64,000 bases of DNA from Oreocharis arfaki (Eukaryota > Chordata > Aves > Passeriformes > Paramythiidae). The translations under genes and the position numbers were made by a program. The stretch lies in assembly GCA_013398015.1 (NCBI GenBank), contig VZRR01008032.1:1-64000 (forward strand), written 5' to 3'. Positions 38,701-45,702 of this stretch are shown here, piece after piece. The notes under the pieces are model-generated. The model saw nothing but the letters and a program-made list of their open reading frames with translations, was not told the DNA's origin and made no database searches. How positions within the stretch are numbered: position 1 is the first letter of the stretch; each line of letters opens with the position of its first letter.

Positions 38701-40724
38701 CTTAAATGAAGTTTGTCAGTTGGAAGATGTAAATGGAAACTGGCATTCCTCAAATATTTGAAGTGCAGCTCTTGATGCTGGTGGGTAGAATTTAGCCTCT
38801 AATCTCAGTCTACAGCAGAGGCCATAGACTCACTTTGGCAAGCAACAATATCTCTATTTCGGTTTCCTGGTCTGTGCCTATTGACTATAGAGTGAAGCAA
38901 GTTGGAGGAGAGAGAGGAGAGTTCTGGTGCTCAGTATGCCCTGGAACCTGCCCTGTGTTTTCCCTTAATGAGAAGGTTGTATTTGTGACAGCACAGAGCT
39001 GTGCAATCCTTACTACACCAAGAACACTTGGACTTTTTTTTTTCCTGTAGGTTGGGGGTCAGCCTTTGAGTCCCTCCTCGCAACAACCTCAGCAGGAACT
39101 CAGCCCATCTCAGATGCAGACAACTACATCGACACCAAACCAAGCCCTCCAGCAGCAGCAAGGCTCCTCAGTGCAGCACACATATCTCCCCAGCAACTGG
39201 AACTCATTTCGGAGCTACTGTAAGTGTCAGCAGTAGCTCTAACTACTTGTCTGGCAAGTGTGTGTGACTAACACATACCCCATGTCTCCAGATACCTAAT
39301 GGGACAGTGTATTCAGAGCTCATTCCGCTTTGTGGTTAGCATTCATAGATATCAAGAAGATAAAGTTTCAGACAAATGCAAATGGTTGTACCAGCTCTTC
39401 CACTGTCGTCCATACTGATCCAGTACATGGTTTGTGCAGGCACACTGAGCTCCTTTATTCCAAGGAGCTTGCATTCAGCAAGAATCCATGTGTTGGATAG
39501 CTACTTGTTCAGATTTGGATGCAGGCTTGAAGGAGTGGTATGGAAAAGGAGTGTGACATGAAGATGATTTCTCAAGTCCATGCTGTTCTGGATGGTAATT
39601 CTGTGATGATTTGAGTGAGAACAGTATGTGTTTTCTCTGCATGAATTGCCAAATATCCAGCCGGTGTTAACTGGCGTAATTCTGCTGAGGCCTGTAGGGT
39701 TCTACAATTGAATTTTTATTCAACACCCACTGTTTCAGACTTTAAATCTTACTGACATAAGACATGATCTTTGAAGGTTGTCTTTGAGTTTGACTGGAGG
39801 TCTTGATTATCCAATGTGCATTTTTTAGCATCAGAGATTCAGATGATGACCATCCCCCAAGGGCAATACGTGATCACAGAGACTGCTGTGGGTACCCCGG
39901 TCACCACTGTCAACACAGGCCAAGTGAAAGCAGTTACTCAGGTAAGGAAAACCATCATGGCCTTTTTTTCATCCAGAATATTATCAGGCATGAAGCTCTT
40001 CAGCTTGAAGGTTTAAGGAATGCTAAAATCGTGACAGGGCACAGAGTGGACGTACCTAAAGAGGTGCAGACTGCACAGTATAGTCTGCATGTAACCATTT
40101 ACAAGGCTCATGCTGTTTGGCCCTTGTATGTATGACTCCTTCCAGTTTAAAGTCTTCACTTAATCACATTTTCAGGACAAAGTATTATTTAGTGGTACAG
40201 CTTAGTCTTAAAAATATTTGTGATTAAGCAGTATGCATTAAACTAAATTTCAGAACAGCTTCTGGAAACATTTCAGTAGCTTTCTGTTGTCTAAGATTAG
40301 AAAATAAGAAGAGTTCCTGCTATTCCTTGTAAGCAATCCAGCATAAGGAGGCAGGTCATTAGCCTGTGTTGGTGTTGGTCTCTGGGAGTGCAACTTCTGC
40401 TAGAACATGCAGAATACAGGAAAAAACCTTTCAGAATAGTTGAATTAAAAATTGCTATTTTAATCTGTATTTTCTGTATTCCCCTTGCAGACTCACTATG
40501 TGATATCTGAAGGTCAGCCTGATCTGGATGGCAAGCAAAACTCTTCACTCCCCAGCGAGGTTCAGGTGGGCGTTTCCCAGCCCACAGCCCACACAGATCC
40601 CTTGGAATCCCAGACGAGCCAGCAGCAAACCACCCAGTACATCATCACGACCACCACCAATGGGAGTGGTGGGAGCGAAGTGCACATCTCCAAACCCAGG
40701 ACTTTCTCAGCAGAGCACGAGTGA
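8627..40724 (+). CDS. PRDM10: PRDM10, PR-domain zinc finger protein 10 (22 coding exons)
   Basis: PRDM10 (Tristanin) is a nuclear transcription factor. In mammals it binds promoters and activates genes such as FLCN and Eif3b. Joining the exons listed below gives 3609 nt, a 1202-residue protein with no frame break. Order: acidic stretch (about 180-199), zinc knuckle (C218, C221, C229, H232), PR/SET-like domain (about 233-365), C2H2 finger 1 (400-420), Arg/Gly-rich AT-hook-like segment (429-453), fingers 2-10 (565-890), and a Gln/Thr/Ser-rich tail (928-1202) as in activation regions. The match to human PRDM10 is near-identical through the PR domain and fingers, from memory. I recall about 1150 residues for the human protein; the difference comes partly from coding exon 4 and a longer C-terminus. 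One intron has a GC donor. Start: ATG 8627 is first, but ATG 8651 has the better Kozak context and matches the human N-terminus. NFRKB follows on the same strand. Confidence 0.97.
10486..10653 (+). CDS. PRDM10: PRDM10 coding exon 2 (residues 32-87), GC donor
   Basis: The acceptor is ttccccag. The exon encodes [15 protein letters not shown]...[10 protein letters not shown], which matches the human N-terminal region. The frame continues correctly into exon 3 only if the exon ends at CAG|gcacgt, a GC-AG intron. The nearest GT, four bases on, would shift the frame. Phase 0 at both ends. Confidence 0.9.
12224..12283 (+). CDS. PRDM10: PRDM10 coding exon 3 (residues 88-107)
   Basis: A 60-nt exon between ttgtctag and CAG|gtaagg. 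It encodes [14 protein letters not shown]..., nearly identical to human PRDM10. Phase 0 at both ends. Confidence 0.93.
14484..14570 (-). mobile_element. CR1 LINE 3'-end fragment
   Basis: Reverse CR1 tail: atcatagaatcacagaatgg, ttggaagggaccttaaagct, ccatgggcagggttt. It lies in the PRDM10 intron between coding exons 3 and 4, about 450 bp before exon 4. Confidence 0.9.
15015..15134 (+). CDS. PRDM10: PRDM10 coding exon 4 (residues 108-147), possibly alternative
   Basis: A 120-nt exon between gattttag and AGA|gtaagt, phase 0 at both ends, so it can be skipped without frame loss. It encodes [19 protein letters not shown]... followed by a Pro/Gln-rich part. The human form I recall best joins the flanking exons directly, so this one is probably alternatively used. 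Confidence 0.8.
16097..16304 (+). CDS. PRDM10: PRDM10 coding exon 5 (residues 148-217), acidic tract
   Basis: It encodes [12 protein letters not shown]..., then a run of Glu/Asp (about 180-199), then [13 protein letters not shown]. The acceptor is ctcctcag and the donor is T|gtaagc. It ends in phase 1, with the split Trp codon completed in the next exon. Confidence 0.95.
16206..16238 (+). repeat. Imperfect GAT/GAG/GAA acidic-codon repeat
   Basis: A purine-rich run of Asp and Glu codons encodes the acidic tract of PRDM10. It is low complexity and prone to length change, and the human protein has a longer acidic run at this place. Confidence 0.7.
16683..16924 (+). CDS. PRDM10: PRDM10 coding exon 6 (217-297): zinc knuckle and PR domain start
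   Basis: It encodes the CEEC...CPKH zinc knuckle (C218, C221, C229, H232) and the first half of the PR domain ([18 protein letters not shown]...). The acceptor is gtgttgcag and the donor AAG|gtaagg. Almost every residue agrees with the human protein. Confidence 0.97.
17847..18050 (+). CDS. PRDM10: PRDM10 coding exon 7 (298-365): PR domain core
   Basis: It carries the PR/SET hallmark block [12 protein letters not shown]...NLVAYQYG...[12 protein letters not shown] domains are related to SET methyltransferases, but the catalytic SET motifs are not evident here, so enzymatic activity should not be assumed. Phase 0 at both ends, donor AAG|gtatgg. Confidence 0.97.
19971..20043 (+). CDS. PRDM10: PRDM10 coding exon 8 (366-390): end of PR domain
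   Basis: It encodes [18 protein letters not shown]..., the C-terminal edge of the PR domain. The acceptor is gctgcag and the donor G|gtaact. It ends in phase 1. Confidence 0.96.
20664..20781 (+). CDS. PRDM10: PRDM10 coding exon 9 (390-429): zinc finger 1
   Basis: It encodes the isolated first C2H2 finger, C400-x2-C403-x12-H416-x3-H420. The acceptor is tccaatag and the donor AG|gtactg. It ends in phase 2. Confidence 0.97.
21727..21856 (+). CDS. PRDM10: PRDM10 coding exon 10 (429-472): Arg/Gly basic region
   Basis: It encodes [14 protein letters not shown] and then [10 protein letters not shown], a basic segment with an AT-hook-like GRPPK core (449-453) that may add minor-groove DNA contact or nuclear localisation (inference). 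The donor is CAG|gtatat. Confidence 0.95.
23877..24101 (+). CDS. PRDM10: PRDM10 coding exon 11 (473-547)
   Basis: A Glu/Gln/Pro-rich linker starting [14 protein letters not shown] and ending [12 protein letters not shown] before the main finger array. This linker is less conserved than the fingers. Acceptor gatttcag, donor AGG|gtaagc, phase 0. The next intron holds a candidate microexon. Confidence 0.95.
26648..26659 (+). CDS. PRDM10: Candidate PRDM10 microexon (12 nt, encodes LELQ)
   Basis: CTGGAGCTGCAG is flanked by a pyrimidine tract plus ctgctcag and by the strong donor gtaggt. Both neighbouring coding exons meet in phase 0, and 12 nt encode exactly four residues, so inclusion would give AKRIR-LELQ-NAALQ without frame loss. 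UGC triplets lie just upstream of the acceptor, a context known for SRRM4-dependent neural microexons. This is inferred from sequence; I have no transcript evidence. Confidence 0.55.
27812..28060 (-). mobile_element. CR1 LINE 3'-end fragment
   Basis: Reverse CR1: ggtttgggttgggagggacc, ccatgggcagggacacttt, cccatccaacctggccttga, agaatttcttcctaatacgc. The longest reverse CR1 piece in PRDM10; it lies in the 5.1-kb intron. Confidence 0.9.
29169..29516 (+). CDS. PRDM10: PRDM10 coding exon 12 (548-663): zinc fingers 2-4 and half of 5
   Basis: The largest PRDM10 exon. C2H2 fingers at 565-585, 595-615 and 623-643, with the Cys pair of finger 5 at C651/C654; its His pair is in the next exon. Acceptor ctttcag, donor CAG|gtgaga, phase 0. 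Confidence 0.98.
30724..30742 (+). other. G-rich quadruplex-prone tract
   Basis: Runs of 8, 4 and 4 G are separated by AC and C. The G8 run can supply two strands. It is intronic in PRDM10, and G-quadruplex folding is inferred only. Confidence 0.45.
31289..31444 (+). CDS. PRDM10: PRDM10 coding exon 13 (664-715): fingers 5, 6, 7 parts
   Basis: It completes finger 5 (H667, H672), encodes finger 6 (679-699) and starts finger 7 (C707, C710). Acceptor cattttag, donor AAG|gtgagg, phase 0 at both ends. Confidence 0.98.
32132..32311 (+). CDS. PRDM10: PRDM10 coding exon 14 (716-775): fingers 7 and 8 parts
   Basis: It completes finger 7 (H723, H728), then a basic linker ([16 protein letters not shown]), then the Cys pair of finger 8 (C762, C765). 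Acceptor cttcccag, donor TTG|gtgagt, phase 0. Confidence 0.97.
32391..32520 (-). mobile_element. CR1 LINE 3'-end fragment
   Basis: The reverse complement of the familiar avian CR1 3' region, with blocks such as ctggaagggaccttaaag, ccatgggcagggacac and accaggttgctccaagccc. It is truncated and non-coding, and sits about 80 bp after the donor of PRDM10 coding exon 14. Confidence 0.85.
33196..33306 (+). CDS. PRDM10: PRDM10 coding exon 15 (776-812): fingers 8 and 9 parts
   Basis: It completes finger 8 (H778, H783) and opens finger 9 (C807, C810) after the linker [17 protein letters not shown]. Acceptor ctcctaag, donor AAG|gtgtgt, phase 0. Confidence 0.97.
34336..34536 (+). CDS. PRDM10: PRDM10 coding exon 16 (813-879): fingers 9 and 10 parts
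   Basis: It completes finger 9 (H823, H828), then a conserved linker ([20 protein letters not shown]), then the Cys pair of finger 10 (C869, C872). Acceptor cctgcag, donor AAG|gtatgg, phase 0. Confidence 0.98.
35093..35236 (+). CDS. PRDM10: PRDM10 coding exon 17 (880-927): end of finger 10
   Basis: It completes finger 10 (H885, H890) and begins the Thr/Ala/Val-rich tail ([13 protein letters not shown]). Acceptor actctgcag, donor GTG|gtaagg, phase 0. Confidence 0.97.
36319..36489 (+). CDS. PRDM10: PRDM10 coding exon 18 (928-984)
   Basis: A Gln-rich tail segment from [16 protein letters not shown] to QLQVVQVAQ, almost unchanged from the human protein. Acceptor ctgctcag, donor CAG|gtgagt, phase 0. 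Confidence 0.97.
37399..37919 (-). mobile_element. Solo LTR of an endogenous retrovirus (approximate ends)
   Basis: Read on the minus strand this block has the layout of an LTR: a U3-like part, a TATAAAA box (37620-37626), an AATAAA polyadenylation signal about 55 bp on (37563-37568) and a GC-rich U5-like part ending GACAACA. The proposed ends read TGT...ACA. I found no matching target-site duplication and no adjoining gag, pol or env, so the ends are provisional. It lies in the intron before PRDM10 coding exon 19. GC content is higher than in the surrounding DNA. Confidence 0.7.
38265..38405 (+). CDS. PRDM10: PRDM10 coding exon 19 (985-1031)
   Basis: It encodes [20 protein letters not shown]...AIQVQHIQV and then a Ser/Thr/Gln-rich end. 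Acceptor ttccccag, donor CAG|gtattt, phase 0. Confidence 0.95.
38577..38650 (+). repeat. GT-rich low-complexity tract
   Basis: An intronic run of T and G with no A except one, and no C until its end. It is a simple-sequence region with no coding sense. Confidence 0.6.
39051..39219 (+). CDS. PRDM10: PRDM10 coding exon 20 (1032-1088)
   Basis: A Gln/Ser-rich segment with QQPQQ and QQQQ runs, ending [15 protein letters not shown], which matches the human LPSAWNSFRGY region. Acceptor tcctgtag, donor T|gtaagt. It ends in phase 1. Confidence 0.95.
39829..39941 (+). CDS. PRDM10: PRDM10 coding exon 21 (1088-1125)
   Basis: It encodes [17 protein letters not shown]...GQVKAVTQ. Acceptor ttttttag, donor CAG|gtaagg. 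It ends in phase 0. Confidence 0.95.
40491..40724 (+). CDS. PRDM10: PRDM10 coding exon 22 and stop (1126-1202)
   Basis: It encodes THYVISEGQ...[24 protein letters not shown] and then eight more residues, RTFSAEHE, before TGA at 40722-40724. From memory the human protein ends at HITKP, so the last eight residues look like a lineage difference. Confidence 0.95.
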   Translation, partial: THYVISEGQPDLDGKQNSSLPSEVQVGVSQPTAHTDPLESQTSQQQTTQYIITTTTNGSGGSEVHISKPRTFSAEHE

Positions 40725-43700
40725 AGGAGCCTCGTGGTCCCATTTGCTTGTCCTTGCCACCTCCCCGACAGCTCTGATGTGGGGGTACCCTAGGGCTCTG
40801 TATGTTTTAATGTATATGCTCATTTACCTTCCACTAAAATCTTGGAGCTCTTGTTAATGCTTTAAGAGGGTTTAATTCCCAGTGACCATGAAGTACCCTC
40901 GAAATCCTTCTGGGATGCTTTTTATGCAGCTTTTAAGAAAAAGGACAAGGGAAGTGAAACCTCTGCTTGCCTGGACTTTATTTTTGGCATGTCTGCTGAC
41001 CCTTATTTCTCCTTTTTGGAAGTGTGTCCAGCAAACAATTTTATTTCAACGGTATGGGAAAAAGCTTGCCTAGCTGAAAGCTTCCTGGCAGATGGTTGTA
41101 TATATATTTTTAACAGGAGCCGTTAAACAGGAGAACATCATGTAAATTGCCAGAATATGGCAGAAGTGCTTCCTGTGGCTTCTAGCAGCCAAGGTGAAGG
41201 GGAATGTCCCTGCTCCATGTGAGCAGACTGCTTGGAGAAAGGAGCAGCAGCAGCCAAGCAGCGGCTCCTGGTGTCCCTGTATGGGGATGGATTGAACAAT
41301 GAAGCTGTGAAGATGTGCCGAAGCAGTCCATTAAATTATTATTTTTCCAGCCCTCCAGAACTGTTTACATGCTGTCTGCAGTGCACCATTTTACCCAGCA
41401 GTTCCAGAAAGCAGGAAAAGCAGAGTCTTAAACCCATGTTGTTTGGAACAAACTGATTGAAATCTTAGGAGCACCTAAGGGCAGTACAGAGCCACTGTCA
41501 CCTCTTTTCCTTCCAGTGTTTGCAGGGAAGATTGCTTTTTTGCCTGTAAAGAAACAAAAAAGGCTCAGCTAAACCTTCACAGCAGCTACTGCTGTGATCT
41601 AATATAGTTGTGCCAGGAGAAAATGAGGATACAGAGCACTTCTCTGAAGGGACAGGGTCATTATCTCTGTGGCCACCTCAAAGTAAACATATTTCTCCTC
41701 TTCAAGACTGGATGGAGAGTTGGTTACTTTGATTTTTTTTTTCCCAAATAACCTTGTTAACAATGCACTGTAATTCCTTTGGACAGTTCCATAAAACAAC
41801 CAGTCCTGGATTCAGGAAACACACAAGAAACATGCTAGTGGACCACTATTTATGGGACACAGAAAGCCATCCATTGAGCGTTGCCTGATGTGATGGACCT
41901 GGTCTACATACAGAATTCATGTTGCATTTAAGGACCAGGAGAAAGGGAAAGAGAAGGTTTATCTTTTAAGGCCATGTAGTATGTTTTTCCTTACCATAGT
42001 TCTCCTTCACAAGTCATCTTGGTTGGTTGGTTAAGGCATTCTGATGGTTGCAAGAATATGACTAGAACTCCATTGACTCCTGATGGGATATACCATGTTA
42101 TGTCTGAATTTCCATTCCCTGCTGGAAAACTCATCCCAGAACATCTGTGCATAACAGGATACATTTATTTATAAAAAAAAAGCAAAGAAGGGTGTTGTGT
42201 CTTGGAGGCCTTGAGACAGAAGAACTCAGAGGTTTTTTTGATTTGTTTTCTCTTGTACTGCTCTGAGTGTGAATGTGGCACTCTTCCATAGGTATTCCCA
42301 TGGATTCAGGGGCAGATTACCTATGTGAGTAAGCACTACACATTGCGGCATCAGGTTTTATGGAGCTAAAGCTCTTTGACGTGAGAGAACTCCACACTCA
42401 GGCTGCACGAGAGCAAATCTGGTTCCTTGTGGGCAAAGCCTTGTAGCAGGTATTGCTTTGGTAATTAACATATCTGTTAATGTGGCATGGAAATAGTATT
42501 GAGATGAATCAGTTGGCAAATACTGGCCAGCTCAGAACTGTTCTGAGGTAGCTTTGAAGTGACTTGCCAAAATATGGATTACTTTATTCCTGGGATTTCT
42601 CTTCTCTTGCTGTACCACCATACCAGGGCATTAATGAGCCAGGTAGAATTAACATGGACCAGAGCTCCCATTGGTCAAGTGCAATAATGAGTGACTTTAA
42701 ATTCTGTGTATTTGGCACCCCAGCCACTGTGGCAGTGTGGGCAAGCAACCACAATGCCCAGTAAGTAACTTGAATTCATTTTGCTGAGGACTTTGGAATT
42801 AAAATGTTGGGCCTTGCAATGTTGTTGATGTGGGAAGAGAGTGGGGAGAATTTTGTCTTGGCTTTCTTCAGGCTGCTGCTGATGTAATAACAAGCCACAA
42901 ATGCTACAAGTAGTAGGAAAACAGCAGACTTGGAAATGGGAGACTGGGAATACTGGGATACTGTCCTGCAGGAGCAATTTAAAAAACCTTAGAAGTTTGA
43001 CAATAGATGAACATCAAATATGTTCCCATGAATGATGTTGCAGACATGGGGTTAAAAACTATTTTGCTCTATTCACCTTTGTTAGAATGGCTCATGAATG
43101 AGGACAGTTGTACCAGTTATTTAAAACTGAAAACTATTTAAAACATAAAACCATTTCAAAACAGCCTTTTTGAACTCAAATCTTCCTCATCAAAATTTCT
43201 CTGCCCTGCAGCAGCAGCACACTTGGGCTATCGGCCTGACTCCAGATGAAGTATTTCCAAGTGTCCCAAGTTGAATGAATGTCTTGTGAAAGAAGCGTGC
43301 CTGGAAATGGAAGTACCACAGATTTTCCTTCTAAAATAAGGAACTACAGTGATTGCATAGATGGCAAAGATTGCATGGATTTTTGTCCCCATTTCTGCAG
43401 CGCAGAAGGTCTAGAATGCATTATTTTTAAACCAGAGCAACCCAAAGATCTCTCTCAGCCGTGTCCCACAGAAGTGTAAAGCCAGAGTCCTCTCAGTTGC
43501 CTGCAAGGTCTGTGTTTTGTTTGGAGATGCTGTCCCTTGGAGGCATTTTAGGTCACATTCTGTATTTTCCTGGAGGTAAAAGAAAACAACCCCAGCCCGC
43601 ACACCCTGATCTTGCACCTCTTGGACTGCTCGAGCCCCATCTCTTATTTAACTGTGTATGTTTATTGTACATTTGGTGACTGTTGTTGTGTTCAGAGTCT

Positions 43701-43775
43701 CGTGCAACCTGGCAGGTGTAAAAAAGAAAAAAACCAAACAAACCTGAAAATAATAAATCTTTTTCTTTTTTTTTT
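40725..43775 (+). other. PRDM10: PRDM10 3'UTR
   Basis: About 3 kb without an open frame of note runs from the stop to the only AATAAA hexamer seen in this stretch, at 43752. The length is inferred from the signal, not from transcripts. Confidence 0.7.
43752..43757 (+). terminator. PRDM10 polyadenylation signal AATAAA
   Basis: A canonical hexamer followed directly by a long T-rich run (to about 43780), as expected for a U-rich downstream element. Cleavage would fall near 43770-43785. Confidence 0.7.
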
Positions 43776-43785
43776 TTTTAATCAC

Positions 43786-44780
43786 TTGAGATGACCAATC
43801 TGTTCATTGGGGTAAGGTGTTCAGTTGGAGGGTGAGTGAAGTGGGGTGTGGATAAATGGGATGATTACAGTATAGAAGTTACAGGGAAAAATATATTTGC
43901 TACTCTCTGGATGGAACACAGAATTTCCGACCTCCCACAACGCAATCCAAGGGAGGGTAAATGGAGGGTGGAGTGGAGTGGAGCCCCTGTGTCTCTGTTG
44001 AAACCCTTGTAGAGTAGGGAATTTTAAAAATTATTTTTAAATTTAAAAGGTAGTACTTTTTAGCTGAGTACTTTTCAGCATCTGAAAACAGAGATAAAGG
44101 ATGATGTCCGTTGGATCAGCAACCATGACAAAATCCCTCCAGGAGTGACTCATGTCCCCATCCCAGGGTTATCTCAGCTACTACCCTGAACTATCCATTC
44201 CCAAGGTATGACCATCACTCACTAAGATGTGTGACTCGAGTCAGTCAAGCGCCACCTAAAATGTAAATAAATAGTATAAAAATGAGTTAAAAAAAGGGAG
44301 AATTTAGGGAAGAGTCCATCATAACTTCTGCGATGAATGTGTCTCTCGTTCACTGCGTAAGACCTGCACTCTGTGATTTATCGGGAGCCAGGTTTTGTCA
44401 GGGATTAGAGCTTGTCTGTCCATTGCTTTGAACACATCTTTGCTGTCAGGTACTGTCACCAGCAATTCTGAACCTTAACCGGTCAAGATTTTATTAAAGG
44501 AGTGTTATTCTGTAAACTATAAATGTGAGTCCTTGGAGGGTGCTGGCAGTGGGTAAAGGCGTGGAGACGCAGGAGGAACCTCTGTTTGATGTATGAAAAT
44601 TTGCTGCATTAAAATTTAAAATATTCATCCTTTCAACACTTAACGGTAGTATTGGCACAGCACCCCAATGCCTAATCCACTGAACAGGACTGCAGTCAAG
44701 CCTTATAAATCTACGACTGATACGTGGCTTCAGCATCCAACAAATACCGCATTTTTAAGGGAACTTAAAAACTTGCCTTT
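43786..44780. other. Intergenic gap between PRDM10 and NFRKB
   Basis: About 1 kb of ordinary, moderately AT-rich DNA. I saw no gene, RNA gene or recognisable repeat. It ends at the CpG-rich start region of NFRKB. Confidence 0.7.
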
Positions 44781-44838
44781 CGCAGGCCACCGTGCGGCCG
44801 TGGCCTGTCGCGATGGGCCCTGTCGCGACTCGGGGCCG

Positions 44839-44850
44839 CGCGCATGCGCA
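44839..44850 (+). promoter_or_regulatory. NRF1 binding site
   Basis: CGCGCATGCGCA fits the consensus YGCGCAYGCGCR at every position. It is three bases before an Sp1-type box in the CpG-rich region upstream of NFRKB. Confidence 0.7.
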
Positions 44851-44852
44851 GT

Positions 44853-44861
44853 GGGGCGGGG
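44853..44861 (+). promoter_or_regulatory. Sp1/KLF GC box
   Basis: GGGGCGGGG, a classical GC box just downstream of the NRF1 site. Confidence 0.6.
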
Positions 44862-45324
44862 CGTTCGCGCAGGCGCGGCAGCGCCGCTGCCTTCCGCCTT
44901 CGGCCGGGCCGCGTGAGGGGTATGAAATAAACCTGTTTTCTCTGTTTTCTTGGCTGTCCCACCCGGTTCTTAGCGGTTTTTTATTGCTCTGTTCTTTATT
45001 TCGCGTGTTTCATGCGTTCCTCGCAGCCCAGAGCGGCCCGGCTGTGCCGCGCCGGAGGGGACGGGTCTCCTGGCCCTGTCATAGGTTCAACCTGACACAC
45101 ACCCCACCTTAGACCTGACCTTCCGTTCTGCACCTTAAAACCGGCCTTCAGGATTTAAATGTAGTCTTTCCTGGTGTTTAGCAATGCTGAAAACAGTTCC
45201 TGCAAGTGGGAAGGAAAGTGAGATGCGTCAGCTGTACTTCCCAGTCTGCCTGTCTGGAAAAGCATTTCTCCATTGGCATGACTTGTGTTGTAATTGAAGA
45301 GTAACTGTGTCTATGTACGTATTC

Positions 45325-45402
45325 TATATATATATATGTATGTGTGTGTATACATGCGTATATATATATGTATGTGTGTGTATATATATATATATATAAA
45401 TA
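45325..45402 (+). repeat. TA/TG dinucleotide microsatellite
   Basis: Alternating (TA)n and (TG)n blocks, interrupted, in the presumed first intron of NFRKB, about 160 bp before its first coding exon. Likely length-polymorphic. Confidence 0.85.
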
Positions 45403-45561
45403 ACTTTGCTATGTACGTATATAGATTTTGCAGGCCAACTCCATAGCTTCCACTTAAACAACCACCCATCAAAGGTGGCTCCTCCGTCACTCCTCACATT
45501 AGGATGGATGTATCTGGGTTTCGGATTTTCGTTTGTTGAGGGTTTTGCTGTTCTTGTCCAG

Positions 45562-45702
45562 GAGCAGGAGGGGTGGAGGATGGATTCCCTGGATCACATG
45601 CTCACAGACCCCCTGGAGCTGGAGGGCAATTGCACACGGATCATGGAGGACTGCATGCTGGGCACCACCAGGGTCAGCCTGCCCGAGGACCTCCTGGAGG
45701 AT
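45562..45702 (+). CDS. NFRKB: NFRKB coding exon 1 (residues 1-41; CDS from 45580)
   Basis: Acceptor gttcttgtccag, 18 nt of 5'UTR, then MDSLDHMLTDPLELEGNCTR... to LPEDLLED. The segment after LEL is about five residues shorter than in human. Donor GAT|gtgagt, phase 0. Confidence 0.93.

Larger units (their letters stand above)
44781..45070 (+). promoter_or_regulatory. NFRKB: NFRKB CpG-rich promoter and likely 5' exon
   Basis: CpG density and GC content rise sharply over this stretch against the neighbouring AT-rich DNA. It holds an NRF1 palindrome and an Sp1 box and has no TATA box, the usual form of a housekeeping promoter. A possible donor for a non-coding first exon is GTGAGG at 44913, and the splice would reach the acceptor at 45561. 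The exact start site is unknown. Confidence 0.75.

Noticed and set aside
39590..39612. attctgtgatgattt, resembling a CR1 tail
   Set aside because: Too short, and the upstream sequence shows no CR1 3' blocks.
45406..45579. In-frame extension upstream of the NFRKB start
   Set aside because: It is intronic: a good acceptor at 45561 interrupts it, and the ATG at 45580 has an ideal context and matches the human start.
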